Positions 9,810-19,985 of a DNA stretch of 64,000 nt are shown here, in pieces. The position numbers and the translations under genes are program-made. The stretch's first letter is position 1, and the number at the start of each line of letters is the position of its first letter. The stretch is from Arion vulgaris. Lineage: Eukaryota > Mollusca > Gastropoda > Stylommatophora > Arionidae. The notes beneath the pieces are model-generated. The model was not told the origin of the DNA, did not search any database, and was given only the letters and a program-made list of their open reading frames with translations. Where the stretch lies: contig CM036765.1 in NCBI GenBank assembly GCA_020796225.1, forward strand, positions 6,110,805-6,174,804, written 5' to 3'.

Positions 9810-9950
9810 TACCGTAGGACTGTTGCTAGAGCTATGGACGTGGTTCAATGGTCGTGGTAAATAACATGCCATCTCTGCCGACATGGACGAAGCCATATTG
9901 GGTAACCCGGTGCAATGAAGTAAATGCTTCGCCTTTGTGCCCTTTAATAA
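9810..9950 (+). mobile_element. SINE-1 3' fragment
   Basis: A plus-strand partial copy: TTGCTAGAGCTATGGACG, CATGCCATCTCTGCCGACATG, GCCATATTGGGTAACCCGG and TGCAATGAAGTAAATGCTTC match the 3' half of SINE-1. The head is missing. Confidence 0.7.
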
Positions 9951-10029
9951 GTCTGTCTATGATTTCATTGTATCTTGGTGTCTTGTCATTTGTTACATTT
10001 CGTATGACTCTGTATTCTTTATCTGGTGT

Positions 10030-10740
10030 TGGTTTAATATATCGAACCTGTCTAACTAGTTTTTTACTATATGGCTCAGAAACATGGACAGCCTACTCAA
10101 GGAGACTTAACATCTTTCCCCGTCGATGTTTCGGCAAGATTATGAACATCAGGTGGTACGACAAGGATGTGCGGAAACCTACAAAACCGATCTGGTCAGA
10201 GCGCATCAGATTAGAACCGGAGAAAACCGAGTTAGGCTGCACTGATACGTAATAACTTGGCATTTCAGGACAAAGACGCATATGTATGGTATCACATAAG
10301 CTAGCAAACATGAATAATAAAATAATACAACTAACAAAACTCCAACGTATCGACTATAAGTCTGCTTCAGGAAACATAGAAACAGACACAATGAATCCTA
10401 ACCAACCCTGAAGTACTGCAACGTGCAAACATAAGTTCTACAATGGACATGTTCAGCAGTAGATGGCTAGGATGGTTGGGGAATGTGAGAAGTATGGAAA
10501 CTTATCGCATACCAAAACAAATGTTATTCTGTAAACATTTGGAGGAAGAGGCACCAGGGAAGACCACTGCTCAGATATAAAGATGTCTTCAAGTCATCAG
10601 TGAAGAACTTTTATATAGGTCGCAGTACAGAGGAAAAACTAGCTGATGACAAAGTTGCGTGGAATGCGATACTGTGCAAGTAGAGACTCTTTTGAGAAGC
10701 GACTTATGTATGAGCTGAAAGACAAAGAGAAAAGCAAAAT
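10030..10740 (+). mobile_element. LINE RT tail interrupted by REP-7
   Basis: Plus-strand frames give YRTCLTSFLLYGSETWTAYS, then RCFGKIMNIRWYDKDV, and after an insertion (10162-10395) NPEVLQRANI, SRWLGWLGNVRSMETYRIPK, KTTAQI. YGSETW, RWLGHV and RIPK are the post-RT motifs of a second LINE group. Before the insertion the RT tail is open; afterwards it has stops. It is dead. Confidence 0.75.
10162..10395 (+). repeat. REP-7 copy 1 (about 230 bp dispersed repeat)
   Basis: Shared with 47935-48340 and 53765-53945: CGGAAACCTACAA, TCTGGTCAGAGCG, GGAGAAAACCGAG, TGTATGGTATCACATAAGC, GAATAATAAAAT, and a CTTCAGG...ACATA end. It lies inside the LINE tail at 10030-10740. No terminal repeats or tRNA boxes are obvious, so the class is unknown. 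Confidence 0.75.
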
Positions 10741-10744
10741 TCAA

Positions 10745-11565
10745 AGGTTGTCACCGTAAATCACTTGCCAATTGACCGTCTGTAAAGACGAAAAAGCTAT
10801 ATATATATATATATAGTGTTGGTTTATCGCATCGTTAGAACAGCGGAAGAAGACAGAAAATAGAAACAGAGCGGCCTGTAACAGTATTACAACAAAAAGA
10901 AGAAGAGAACCACATATCACCTAAGATTTGTTATTAAATGTGCCAGTCAAAGATTTAATATCTTTTATTATTTTCTCATCTTTTCCATTTCCTTGATAAT
11001 CTTATATCATATCACATTTGGCATGTATTCCTTATGTTCTTCATTATTTGTCTTAACATATTTTTATATTCCTCTTTGTCTTTGTTATTTGTCTTTGCTC
11101 TACTACATACTTTCTCTTTCCTTTCTCAATTTATCAATTCAAATTTAACTTCTATAATTTATTTTTGTAATGAAACGTTTTCTGTGGGATTACGTCCTTA
11201 GCTGTTGAATTTTTTTTTTTCATTAATAGCTAACTCATCCGGTGATAAGTCTTCTTACGCTTTTAGCAATATTTGTTTAAGTTTAAGTTTGCAAAATGCG
11301 AACGAAAGCCTGCTAAGAAAATTAGACAGAAGAAAATATAAGTATGCAGGATTAAAGATGTTATAGATAATATGGCAGAAAAAAAAGAGCAAAGAATATA
11401 CCATAATATATATACAAGATGTTTGTAAAGTCTCACAGCACTTTATATGTAGAATAAATGTGAAAAACAAAGTACATGATTTCGTGAAAAAAATGTGTTC
11501 CATAGTCAATTGTGACGCAATATGCAGTGAATGACTGTTGTCTGCTGGGGTAATTCTTTTCACTC
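10745..11565. other. no gene; AT-rich
   Basis: A short TA run lies at about 10798-10815. The rest is AT-rich and I cannot match it to a repeat family in the window. ORFs here show no family motif. Confidence 0.4.
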
Positions 11566-11569
11566 GGCA

Positions 11570-11745
11570 AAACACGTAATCACAAAGTACTGTAGTTTTA
11601 CAAATTACAAAAACAATGACAAAATACAGCAACGTTTCGACCAACAAGGCCTTTATCAAGCAAACGAACAACAGGAGTGACAAATTTAAAAAAACAAATG
11701 GACGACCAAATACAAACGTTTCAGCTTCTACGACTTCTCATTTCT
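11570..11745. mobile_element. FB copy 2, single arm
   Basis: The arm reads AACACGTAATCACAAAGTAC, TAGTTTTACAAATTAC, CAGCAACGTTTCGACC, AACAAGGCCTTTATCAAGC and GGACGACCAAATACAAACG. These are the left-arm words of FB copies 1 and 5. No opposite arm follows. Confidence 0.8.
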
Positions 11746-11749
11746 TTTC

Positions 11750-12125
11750 ACTCAAACCGTAATGATGTTTTCAAGTGAAGAAATAATATTTGACAATATG
11801 AAGAAACGTGTACAGACATATCTTGAAGCCTGTGGTGGATATTTCCAACATCTGTTAAAATGAATATTTCATTTGTGCTTTCTAGTTTACCAAGAACAAC
11901 AGTAGACCATAGCGGTAACTATTGTGACTAATTTCACTACTTTGTTTAAGCACATTTTTTGATGACATCACGTACTTCGTTTTTCATGCTGCCCTACATT
12001 TGAAGTGTTGTGAGACTTGACAAACACTCTATAGTATACTAGGTAAATGTGAATGGGTCCGAAGGTCCGAACACCCTGTACTACTAGATGAATAAATAAG
12101 AGAAATGTAAACAAAATACAAGAGG
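11750..12125. other. no recognisable feature
   Basis: AT-rich; no family match seen. Confidence 0.4.
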
Positions 12126-12129
12126 AAAG

Positions 12130-12270
12130 AAACCATTGTTCTATAAAGATTGTTATATAGGCCGCTGTTGGGCCGCTGGACGCTGCTGGAGTTGCTGAGG
12201 CGGAGATCGGAGCACCTATGGACATGTCCGAGTGCTATGATGATAGTCCTCATATAACTGATAACTGATA
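12130..12270 (+). repeat. REP-8 copy (dispersed, unknown class)
   Basis: GCTGAGGCGGAGATCGGAGC, CACCTATGGACATGTCCG and GATGATAGTCCTC, then CTGATAACTGATA. It recurs inverted at 35665-35800 (GGAGCACCTATGGACATGCC in complement). The repeated CTGATAA words look like a short microsatellite tail, so it may be the 3' end of a retroelement. Confidence 0.65.
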
Positions 12271-12570
12271 GTGTTCTTGGTTATTTGTTACTAAACTGAC
12301 GTCATTGCACTCCAGGCAGACCCATAGGTGCTCAGTCTGCACCAATAAATATCGAAATGTAGGCATACTGGTTAAACACACTCGTCACTCTGCCCTTCAG
12401 ACATCAGGTTCTACTTAACTTGTACAACGGTTCACTCCAAACTCCTTGCATGAGTGTTTCAGAGCAGCGATAACAAAGTAGTTAAAGCATTTGCATTGTA
12501 AGAGCATAGTCCACAATCTAATTCCACTTGTTCTTTTTTCCGACCTGATGCTGAAAGGCAATATTGTGTT

Positions 12571-13110
12571 ACATTATCATCATCAAATAGCTTGTCCTGA
12601 GCAGAACTTTGCCACCTCAACAGTCCTCCGAAATTTCTCTCTCTCATAGGCCAGATGTCCTGCCTCTGCAGCCGTCATGTTCAAACCATTAGTTACATCC
12701 TGAATCCATCTTCTCTGTGGTCTTCCTCTTCTTGTCTTTGTCGGAATGCCTCCTTCCATGATGGTCTTCTGCAGCCCTTTGTGTCTTTTTATATGTCCAA
12801 AATATCTCAATTGTCTCTTTTTTATGTGTAGCATCAGCCAGTTTTCTTTGATTCTGAGTTCTTTCTGGATAGATCTATTTGTTCTCTTCTCTGTCCGAGA
12901 TATACGAAGGACTTTTCTGTAACACATATATTCAAAAGCACATATATTTTTTCCACTGCTTTATTAAATGTCCATGTTTCACCTCCATACATTGCCACTG
13001 GGAATATGTATGCTCTTATTATTCTGATCTTTGTTTTCTTATCAGTTCAGTTCCGTTCCATACTGTTTTGAGTTGTTTAATTTTTTGTAAAGCTTATGTT
13101 ACATACCTCC
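12571..13110 (-). mobile_element. LINE-A 3' part, best-preserved open tail
   Basis: A 114-residue minus-strand open stretch (12583-12927) reads in order: MCYRKVLRISRTEKRTNRSI, KELRIKENWLMLHIKK, LRYFGHIKRHKGLQKTIMEG, TRRGRPQRRWIQDVTNGLNM, AEAGHLAYEREKFRR, EVAKFCSGQAI. It is followed by a TGATGATAATG tail (complement at 12571). This is the C-terminal end after the RT domain. Upstream (to 13110) the copy continues into RT thumb sequence with frameshifts. It is the reference for the LINE-A family here. Confidence 0.88.
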
Positions 13111-13590
13111 ATGTTATGTAAAAACGATGTTGGGGGTAGGGGTATTTCAAAAGTAAATGTAAACTCCCACGCTAACATATCACTGCAACAGAACAATTTG
13201 GAGAGAACTCCATGTCCCTTAAACAACCCATCTCTCAACATTTGTCTCTCATATCTTAACTAACATGAATAAATTCACACCACACGTTAAGTTCTGACCT
13301 GACGAAGGACGTGTCAGTTCCACCACCTTGCTTCTCATTCAACAGCCCTGGGAGTACCCTTCGTGATCGCCTTGAATGGCAGGCGGAGCGGATTCTGTAG
13401 TATCCTGTTACAAAGTTCGCCGGTAACTACGGTCATATTCGGAAGGTTGAGCTCAAACTGACACCGTCATGAATAGGAACCGTATTTTGTGTGTTCACAC
13501 TGAACGAGGTTAGTCCTCAAAGAAAGATGGGAACGAACAATTCAGAAAACACAAAACTGTGCAGCAGTTGGAAACAATAATAATAATTCA
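13111..13590. other. no recognisable feature
   Basis: More balanced base composition than nearby DNA (ACGAAGGACGTGTCAG, AATGGCAGGCGGAGCGG), but no ORF, family match or structure I can name. Confidence 0.4.
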
Positions 13591-13594
13591 TCTG

Positions 13595-13885
13595 GTACCG
13601 TTATACGTTACATTGGGCGTGCAAGCAATTTCTCCATACCGCTCTATCATGTACAACTCGCTCAATCTCCTTCATGGAACTAAGACTGATATTTCTTGCC
13701 TCTCTCAGCAAAGTTCGTTTCAGGGTCTCCTTAAGTCGTCCTCTCTTTCTTGAACCCTTTGCATCCCACTTCAATGCCAGCTTTGATATTCGTTGATCAT
13801 TTCTCCTCAAGGTGTGCCCGAAATATCTCCATCTTCTCTTTCTTATAACAGTTGTCACTAGTGGTTGACTAGACATTTCCTCTCA
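13595..13885 (-). mobile_element. LINE-C RT tail, open but partial
   Basis: A 91-residue minus-strand stretch has VIRKRRWRYFGHTLRRNDQR, ISKLALKWDAKGSRKRGRLK, then ETLKRTLLREA and VVHDRAVWRNCLHAQCNV. This is the typical end of RTE-like LINE ORFs (RRWxxxGHTLRR, KGxRxRGRPK, AxDRxxWRxxxxALC). No RT core remains. Confidence 0.85.
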
Positions 13886-13919
13886 AGGTGTGTCTCAAAG
13901 ACATTTAAAAGATGTCACA

Positions 13920-14365
13920 ACGCCCGTATCCTCCCCATGAGGCCATTACCTTGTAGTGGTGGGGAGGCTTGCGTGCTCTAATGATACAGTGAGCTATGAC
14001 GGCGGGAACTTATGTTCCCGGAAGGGTTAACCAAGCCGGAAAGGTCACTGAGGAGGGGACAGACGAAGCATGGTCTCCTGGTCCTCCAGGTTTGGGGTTG
14101 GGCTTGGGACTAACGATCCCATCCTTTAAAAAAATTAAAGTTACGGAAACAACAACAAACATACAACCTATCTACGGGCATGAAGGGCTACCAGAGTCAT
14201 TGACTCACATGACTGGAAGTGGTGAAAGCCGAAAGGAGAACGATAGAGCAAGAGCTGAAGGAAATGAATCATAGCTGGAACACAATACAGAGGAAGGCCA
14301 TGAACAGGGAAGAATGGTGTACGTTTGTTGCTGCCCTAAACGCCAGGGGCGTAACAGGCTAAAGA
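13920..14365 (+). mobile_element. LINE-associated untranslated region and ORF end
   Basis: An open plus-strand stretch codes GRVNQAGKVTEEGTDEAWSP and SHMTGSGESRKEND, followed by HSWNTIQRKAMNREEWCTFV and AALNARGVTG. The last words resemble the AxxRxxWRxxVxALC end of RTE-like LINEs. The part before them (GAGGCTTGCGTGCTC..., AAGCATGGTCTCCTGGTCC) recurs in weaker form at 30300-30400. Probably a LINE end region; exact class uncertain. Confidence 0.55.
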
Positions 14366-14384
14366 GAGAGAGAGACAACGCCCG

Positions 14385-14475
14385 TATGGTACCGGGGCCC
14401 GCAAGGAAGCAAAGAATAGTACCACTGCAACCTACAATGCATGTCGTAAGTGGCGACTGATGTAGGCCCTAGAGT
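14385..14475 (+). mobile_element. SINE-2 5' fragment
   Basis: CCGGGGCCCGCAAGGAAGC, AAAGAATAGTACCACTGC and CATGTCGTAAGTGGCGACTG match the start of SINE-2; the copy is cut after TGTAGGCCCTAG. Confidence 0.7.
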
Positions 14476-14529
14476 ATTATTATCAGGAATTGATTGATTC
14501 ATTCATTAATAGGACCATCGTCATTGTCG

Positions 14530-14730
14530 ATATAAGGGGAGAGAATTCAGTAAAATTATGTAGCAATGCTGAAACACGTAAAAGCAAAGCACTGTAGTTA
14601 TACAAAAACAATAACAATACATAGCAACGTTTCGACCAAAAGGCCTTTATCAGACAAAGGACACAAAAATTATGAAAGTCTTTTTGGTCAAAACGTTTCT
14701 GTGTATTGTTATTGTTTTTGTAACGTTTTG
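14530..14730. mobile_element. FB copy 3, compact inverted repeat
   Basis: Left arm ACAAAAACAATAACAATACA, GCAACGTTTCGACCAAAA (14597-14643) faces the right arm TTTTGGTCAAAACGTTTCTG, TGTATTGTTATTGTTTTTGT (14681-14722). About 40 bp lie between them. The inner arm word GGCCTTTATCAG is the complement of CTGATAAAGGCC, a closer match to the hammerhead CTGATGA core than in the other copies. It directly abuts the 38-bp array. Confidence 0.75.
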
Positions 14731-14733
14731 CCA

Positions 14734-14999
14734 TCGTAATATTACGTCTAAGAATAACATTGTCCGTTCTGTCGTAATATTACGTCTAAGAATAACATTG
14801 TCCGTTCTGTCGTAATATTACGTCTAAGAATAACATTGTCCGTTCTGTCGTAATATTACGTCTAAGAATAACATTGTCCATTCTGTCGTAATATTACGTC
14901 TAAGAATAACATTGTCCGTTCTGTCGTAATATTACGTCTAAGAATAACATTGTCCGTTCTGTCGTAATATTACGTCTAAGAATAACATTGTCCGTTCTG
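14734..14999. repeat. 38-bp tandem array, exactly 7 copies
   Basis: The unit is TCGTAATATTACGTCTAAGA followed by ATAACATTGTCCGTTCTG. Seven copies are nearly perfect, with one CCA for CCG change near 14880. Each unit contains the perfect 12-bp palindrome CGTAATATTACG. Confidence 0.95.
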
Positions 15000-15004
15000 A
15001 TTTC

Positions 15005-15245
15005 TTTCTTATCCAGGAAGATCTGTGTAACATATTACAAACTCCGTACCACCGGCGAGTATCACAACTGTAATTTTAATGATGGTGTCAAAAGGCACGT
15101 CCACGCAAAAGGTGGACCGCAGAGATAACAGATGCGATGAAAAATATTGTTTATGAAAAGCACACAAAAGCCCGTTCTAGCAATGTCTTCTTTTTATTTC
15201 ACCATTTGAGGCAATACAGTATTAGAGAAAAGGAGAAGAAAGAAT
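15005..15245 (+). mobile_element. SINE-3 fragment and LINE-C tail fragment
   Basis: 15009-15090 matches the SINE-3 core on the minus strand (AGGAAGATCTGTGTAAC, CTCCGTACCACCGGCGAGT). 15090-15240 codes KARPRKRWTAEITDAMKNIV on the plus strand, the GRPRKRWTDEIxDAM motif of LINE tails. Both are short remnants. Confidence 0.55.
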
Positions 15246-15464
15246 CACATTTTTGGGGGAAACTATTTTAAAATCTCATTTAGTTATTGTTGTGTCTGTG
15301 CAGACTATTCTTACGATTTTCATCTGCAACGGATTCCTTTACTAGCTTAACTTGAATAAAGGATATGCCTTTCACGCTATGTTGTGTTATGTTATCCGAT
15401 CGAAGTCATGGTACATTTGACATTCACATGCGTGCTCTGTAATCCGTTGCAGCAACCATCCTAA

Positions 15465-15690
15465 TGTCCATTTGCTCACCATGAGAAGTTGATTAGTATA
15501 CCTTCTTTCTCTACCACGAAGACGAAACTGTTTGGCATGTCCAAACTTAACTCCTAATTATCACACTCGTTCCAATGTCTGAGACTCGCCTATATCACAT
15601 AAATAAGTGCGTACCGCAGTGATGACATCGGCTCTGTCCATACTTCTGCCCGCTTCAGTCGGGGCATTGTTTGCAAGAAAGTTATACTTG
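15465..15690 (-). repeat. REP-9 copy (LINE-derived?), target of the hAT MITE
   Basis: CATGAGAAGTTGATTAG, TCTCTACCACGAAG, CACTCGTTCCAATGTCTGAG, CATATCACATAAAT, CATACTTCTGCCCGCTT and CATTGTTTGCAAGAAAGT are shared with 29930-30165. On the minus strand one frame of the 29.9 kb copy is open for 65 codons (TLERVRELEVRFEHVRQC), with no family I recognise. It may be coding sequence of an unrecognised retroelement. Confidence 0.6.
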
Positions 15691-15694
15691 GACT

Positions 15695-15935
15695 CAGTGA
15701 CGGCTCGTGACCATTTTTATTGGTGGGGCCAGACAAACATTTTTCGGAAAAGTCATAGTTTTGGGTTACATTGTATTTTAGTATTTACTATTATTTGTAT
15801 ATTTCGGAAGATATTCAACTTTCAAAGCTAATCAGTATCACGTTAAAAGTAATAATTATGAAATAATAAATACACGTTACATACAATTTTTGGTGGGGCT
15901 CGGCCCCTCTGGAGCTTAATGACGAGCCGCCAATG
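15695..15935. mobile_element. hAT-type MITE, 241 bp
   Basis: Termini are CAGTGACGGCTCGT... and ...GACGAGCCGCCAATG, matching the CAGTGGCGGCTCGT terminal repeat seen in animal hAT elements. Inner words (GGTGGGGCC against GGGGCTCGGCCCC) extend the inverted repeat. An exact 8-bp target duplication CTTGGACT lies at 15687-15694 and 15936-15943. The interior is AT-rich and non-coding. Confidence 0.95.
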
Positions 15936-16189
15936 CTTGGACTAAGAGCTCTAACACACCTATATTGAGATTAGAGTTCTTGGATAATATCCCAATAGCT
16001 CCAGTAGAAAACGTGCCTATTACTTTTGAAACGAGTAGCTTTCCTCCACACAGCAGACACAGGTCAAACTTTATTAAAAGGAAACATGTGCCGTCGCAGG
16101 TAAATAAAAATCCCCCTTATAAAAATGAATTAAATAAACAATGTACACAAAATGTAAAAAATAAGTTTCAGAATAAGGGAAAAAAATAC

Positions 16190-16745
16190 TGGCAGAAATA
16201 GAATCGAGCTAAATAGAAACATACTGGGCAAAGCTTCTCTCACTACATTATCAAGTGGCTTTGGCATTGCTTTGTACGGAAGATGTAAAACAGAGATTAG
16301 GAGTAGAATAGTTCAAGTGAAAGCAGATTTTATGAAAGTGAAAAGAAAGGATTAAGTATAAATGTAAAGAAAACAGAGGTAATGGTTATCTTTAAGAAAC
16401 AGGAAACACCAAAATGCAATATCAAAATAAATAACACAACACTGAAACAACGACATCGATTCAAGCATTTGGGAACACTCCTAACATCAGATGGAAGATG
16501 TCAAACAGAGATTAGGAGCAGAATAGCTCAAACGAAAGCAGCTTTTATGAAAATGAAGCACACATTATGCTTGAATTTACTACCAATGACACTGCGAAAA
16601 CGAGCACTTATGTATGGCAACGTAACATGGACAATGAACAAACGATCAATAAGATCATTGGAAGCCACAGAGATGTGGTTTTACAGAAGAATGCTGAAAC
16701 CGACCGATATAAAATCATCCACGTGAGAGAAATGATTGATTTTGA
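16190..16745 (+). mobile_element. LINE-B RT thumb and tail fragment
   Basis: An open plus-strand stretch (16382-16726) reads MVIFKKQETPKCNIKINNTT, then QRHRFKHLGTLLTSDGRCQT, EIRSRIAQTKAAFMKMK and SLEATEMWFYRRMLK. F(K/E)YLGxxxTSDGRxxxEIxxRI and TExWFYRRMLxI are standard motifs just after the RT catalytic core of RTE-like LINEs. The YxDD core lies upstream and is missing. A partial duplication of the EIRSRI region (GAGATTAGGAGTAGAATAG) occurs at 16290-16310. Confidence 0.85.
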
Positions 16746-16749
16746 CATT

Positions 16750-17490
16750 GTTATATAGATAACATTGGCGACCTTCATAAAGTATTTTTTGCCCACCCAA
16801 ACATTTAGTGCTGTAAGATTTTACTTATATGTTATTAGTAAAATAACAACGATTTTGATTTGGTACACATGTAGAAGTTAAACCGTTCTGTAGTCAAGTC
16901 TTCCTAAAATTACCCATTTGTGTGCTAAATATGCAATCCAGCACCAGTGCAAATCGGAAATCGCGTGGAATTAATCATTTCACACTTTATCTGAACGTAT
17001 GTCATTGGCGTATGTTCACACTATTTATTTTCATTGATAGAAATGGAAGATATCATGTGTTCACTATGTCACATTACTTTTTATAATATGTAATATGGAT
17101 ACGCCTTTGCAAACATTCGCCACCATTTTGTGTATTACTGTAAATTCTAAACTTTGATTATCATTTTGTTGTGCTTATTCAAAGTTATGTAATAAAAAAC
17201 GCTTTTTGCATCAACCAAACTACCTACCAATTACTTAAACATGAATTTCTAAGTTTGTGAGGTTTATAAGACAGCCTGCAAAAAATTACTGTTATGCATC
17301 CTGTAGATTTCTTACAAATAAGCCTTCGTGTGTTCACGAACTTTGGAACAAACTATAACACTTTCTAAACTTCGACTCAGAAGAAAGTGGAATAGTAAAT
17401 GCACAAAACAACATTACAGGTAATGAAAGTCATTATAAATAACTCATCCGTATTTATCTCGTATTGCTATAGCAGCTAGTGCCTTCACTA
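16750..17490. other. no recognisable feature
   Basis: AT-rich, no repeats matched and no ORF of interest. Confidence 0.45.
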
Positions 17491-17499
17491 AATTAACGA

Positions 17500-17995
17500 A
17501 TATCTGGCAATCTCAAGACCTTAGTATATGCACAAAGTTAAATTGTTTAGGTCATGTGTGATTCCTGTACTGACCTACGGTTGTGAAAGTTGGAAAATCA
17601 ACAAAGAAAATTGATAAGAAACTGGACAGCTTTGAGAATAAATGTCTCCGAAAATTATTAAAAGTAAAATGGAGTGATTTCGTTTCTAACAGCACAGTGA
17701 GAGATAGAACACACCAACAACCCATATCAAATATTATAACGAAACGAAGATGAAATATTTAGGTCATGTTCTTAGATCAGACGAAAAGAGACTAAATCGA
17801 CAAGTCCTTATGTGGTCACCAGTTGGGAAAGAAAACGTGGAAGACCAAAGACCACTCTTCGAAGAACCATCCAACAAGAAAGTAAACTATTGGGATGTAA
17901 AACCATATAAGATCTCCAACTGCTAGCAACGAACCGCATCACATAGAGATCTAAAACCTCTGCCCTATGTGCCGTCTTTGACACGAAAGGAACCA
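17500..17995 (+). mobile_element. LINE-C RT tail, decayed
   Basis: Plus-strand frames give RSCVIPVLTYGCESWKINKE, then KYLGHVLRSDEKRLNRQVLM, WSPVGKENVEDQRP and a final LCAVFDTKGTN-like end (17960-17990). YGCESW, LGHVLR and WxPxGKRxxGRP mark the post-RT region. It has several frameshifts. Confidence 0.8.
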
Positions 17996-18119
17996 ACTAA
18001 CTAACTAACAATTTATTGAAGTCAGAGGGTTCTTCAGTTTTGTATAGAGCTGAAATGTACTACAAATGTAGAGCCGAATACTGAAATATCGATGCAAATC
18101 TCTGACAATAAATAAACAT

Positions 18120-18360
18120 ATCTAAAGATCTCCCTAGACCACAGAGCTGTGATTTAGCAAGAAAATGTTAAGAATCGCATGGATTTATAAAGTAAATAAT
18201 TATGATGTGTTGAAAGAGATCAGAGCACAGAGACACCGTATTATCAATATAAAATAAGATACAAACAACATTTTTCGCGCATGCAATGAGAAAGTGGGGT
18301 TTAGAAAACATTGTGACAACCTGTAAAATCAATGAGAGATGAAACAACGGAAGACATCTT
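18120..18360 (+). mobile_element. LINE-B tail fragment
   Basis: ATELWFSKKMLRIAWI-like, VLKEIRAQRHRIINIK and FRACNEK words align with the 28.75-28.9 kb LINE-B tail (VLNEIKTQRKLIINIRKKQ). It is decayed. Confidence 0.7.
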
Positions 18361-18364
18361 TTTA

Positions 18365-18610
18365 TTCTTCAAACACTTCATATCAACCATGTGCTAAACA
18401 ACTCTTTGTGATTTGTATGTGATCCTAGCTTAATAGAGTTTGTACATTGTGCCAGTTATGTACCTAGAAGTAGGCCATCACATACGATTTTGCTGCGCAT
18501 TTTATTTACTAGGATATATTCTTTAGATCTCTACCTCAGTCACATCTACAACATCCATGTAGGTTGCAGTGTTACTATTCTTTGTTCCCCTTGAGACCCG
18601 GCAAAACACG
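18365..18610 (-). mobile_element. SINE-2 copy
   Basis: Minus-strand copy with TTTTATTCTTCAAACACTTC at the tail side, CTCTTTGTGATTTGTATGTG, CAGTTATGTACC, TTTTATTTACTAGGATA, and the 5' end CCTTGAGACCCGGC near 18600. Confidence 0.8.
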
Positions 18611-18637
18611 AGCGAGACAAAGGAAGTCAAAATGGGG

Positions 18638-18870
18638 CTAACGATGAAGGGTTTACTTCATTGATCAGAGTTTCCCATATGGCTCCGTAACTGTTGACAT
18701 AAATAGCTAGCCATCTGCTGAGAGTGTCGCACAAAACACAAAATCCGTAGTTCCAGCAGCAATTCTAGGGTTCTCATGAAATAAATGCACATGTGATTCG
18801 ATCTAGATTCGAGCCTACAACCTTCATAACCACAGACAAACGTCTTAATCACTTCGCCATAGAGGTCTCT
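18638..18870 (-). mobile_element. SINE-1 copy
   Basis: The minus-strand head near 18820-18870 includes GGCGAAGTGATTAAGACG (box A-like). The body has complement of GAGTGTCGCACAAAACAC and CCGTAGTTCCAGCAGC, and the 3' end CGATGAAGGGTTTACTTC. It is followed on the minus strand by SINE-2 (18365-18610) in the same orientation. Confidence 0.8.
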
Positions 18871-18944
18871 GAGAGAGAGAGAACACTCATGACTGCCTGG
18901 CTTCATTGCACAAAAGAATTTCAATATCTGAAGAGATAATCATT

Positions 18945-19290
18945 TTCAAAGACAATAGTTTGTCGTAATCCATAAGTTCTTATCCAATCGGCATGAATCT
19001 CTCTCTCTCTCTCTCCTTTTTGAACCCAGATTTGGACATAGAGCCTCAATCAACGCATGACAATTCTTCCTATTTATAGCTATCTCCTGCAGCTCCCCCA
19101 AACTCTTCTTTATATTGTTGATCTCTGTCTCCAATTATCGTCTCCATGTATTTATCAGCCTCCCCTTCTTTCGCTGTCCCTGTGGGTTCAGGAAAGGATC
19201 CTTCTTGTTATATTCCCCTCAGGTTTTCGCAAAGTGTGTCCTATCCAGCGCAGCCAGCATGACACAAGATGATAATGTACGTATACACTT
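18945..19290 (-). mobile_element. LINE-C tail fragment
   Basis: Minus-strand words METEINNIKKSLGELQEIAI, NRKNCHALIEALCPN and upstream KTWRREL-like sequence match the final part of the LINE with VEAEI...SWRELQEIA...W...VxGLCS; compare 56280-56440. A GA-rich AGAGAGAGAGAGAG run (complement at 18998-19013) sits near its end. Confidence 0.75.
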
Positions 19291-19554
19291 TCTTGTTACA
19301 TAAATGTCCTAGCCATTATAAGAGAATTTCTAAACATGACCTGACGAAAACCAGAAGGATACGCCCTGTTTTAGAACCAGAGAAAATAGGTGCCATGTGT
19401 CTCGTTTCTTAAGAGGCAGTTTTGACTGAAACCATTACAGGTGTCGGGAAAACAGGTGCAACGTAAAGAGAAAGGATGTGAAGGGAACTCTGTATCGTAA
19501 TTCCTGTATTAGAGCACTAGTGAAAGAGTGATTGATGAGTGGAAGAAAATATTG

Positions 19555-19765
19555 TGTGTGTATATACACATCTTCACTAAAACAAAGCTCAGGATATTCA
19601 ACTGAAATGTTAAATCTGTCTTGATGTATGGCTATGAAACGTGACAAGTCAACAAGTTAAATACAAACAAGGTTCAGACCCTTACCAACAGATGTCTTCT
19701 ACATATTCTTAGACTCAGAACGGCACCCCACCCTCTTCATAATATTATGTGGCACGACTGTTCTG
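19555..19765 (+). mobile_element. LINE-C RT tail fragment
   Basis: LNxKSVLMYGYET, NTNKVQTLTNRCLLHILRLR and a HDCSD-like end. The YGxET followed by a KxQTFxNxCLRxILxIRW-like region is diagnostic. It ends in a run of ATC repeats at 19768-19787. Confidence 0.65.
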
Positions 19766-19784
19766 ATTATCATCATCATCATCA

Positions 19785-19985
19785 TCATTTTTTTTTTTTT
19801 TTTCCCCATCCAGAAGCACATGAGCTTTCAGCTCTTCGGCTCATCGTAACCCTTCGGTTCGGTGCCACGAACACCGTGAATCTGGGAACCTGTAGCTTTT
19901 CTGCCAGTCCGCGGAATTAAACCCACACACACAGAGGACTCTAGTAACCCGCAGTCCAACGCGCTACGAACACGCTGGGCAGAAG
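19785..19985 (-). mobile_element. SINE-5, tRNA-derived with poly(A) tail
   Basis: On the minus strand: head GTTCGTAGCGCGTTGGACTG (box A-like) and GGGTTTAATTCCGCGG (box B-like), then a body with GGTTCCCAGATTCACGG and GAGCTGAAAGCTCATGTG, then a poly(A) tail seen as a T run at 19788-19803. It sits between an ATCATC run on the left and the CATCATCATTAAAT tail of LINE-A on the right. Confidence 0.75.

Noticed and set aside
12355..12430. tRNA-like SINE head (CATACTGGTTAAACAC ... CAGGTTCTACTT)
   Set aside because: Box B is poor and no body or second copy follows; not enough support.
14734..14999. Viral rolling-circle origin (TAATATTAC)
   Set aside because: No Rep gene or viral capsid sequence nearby and no stem-loop of the usual size; kept only as a low-certainty observation.
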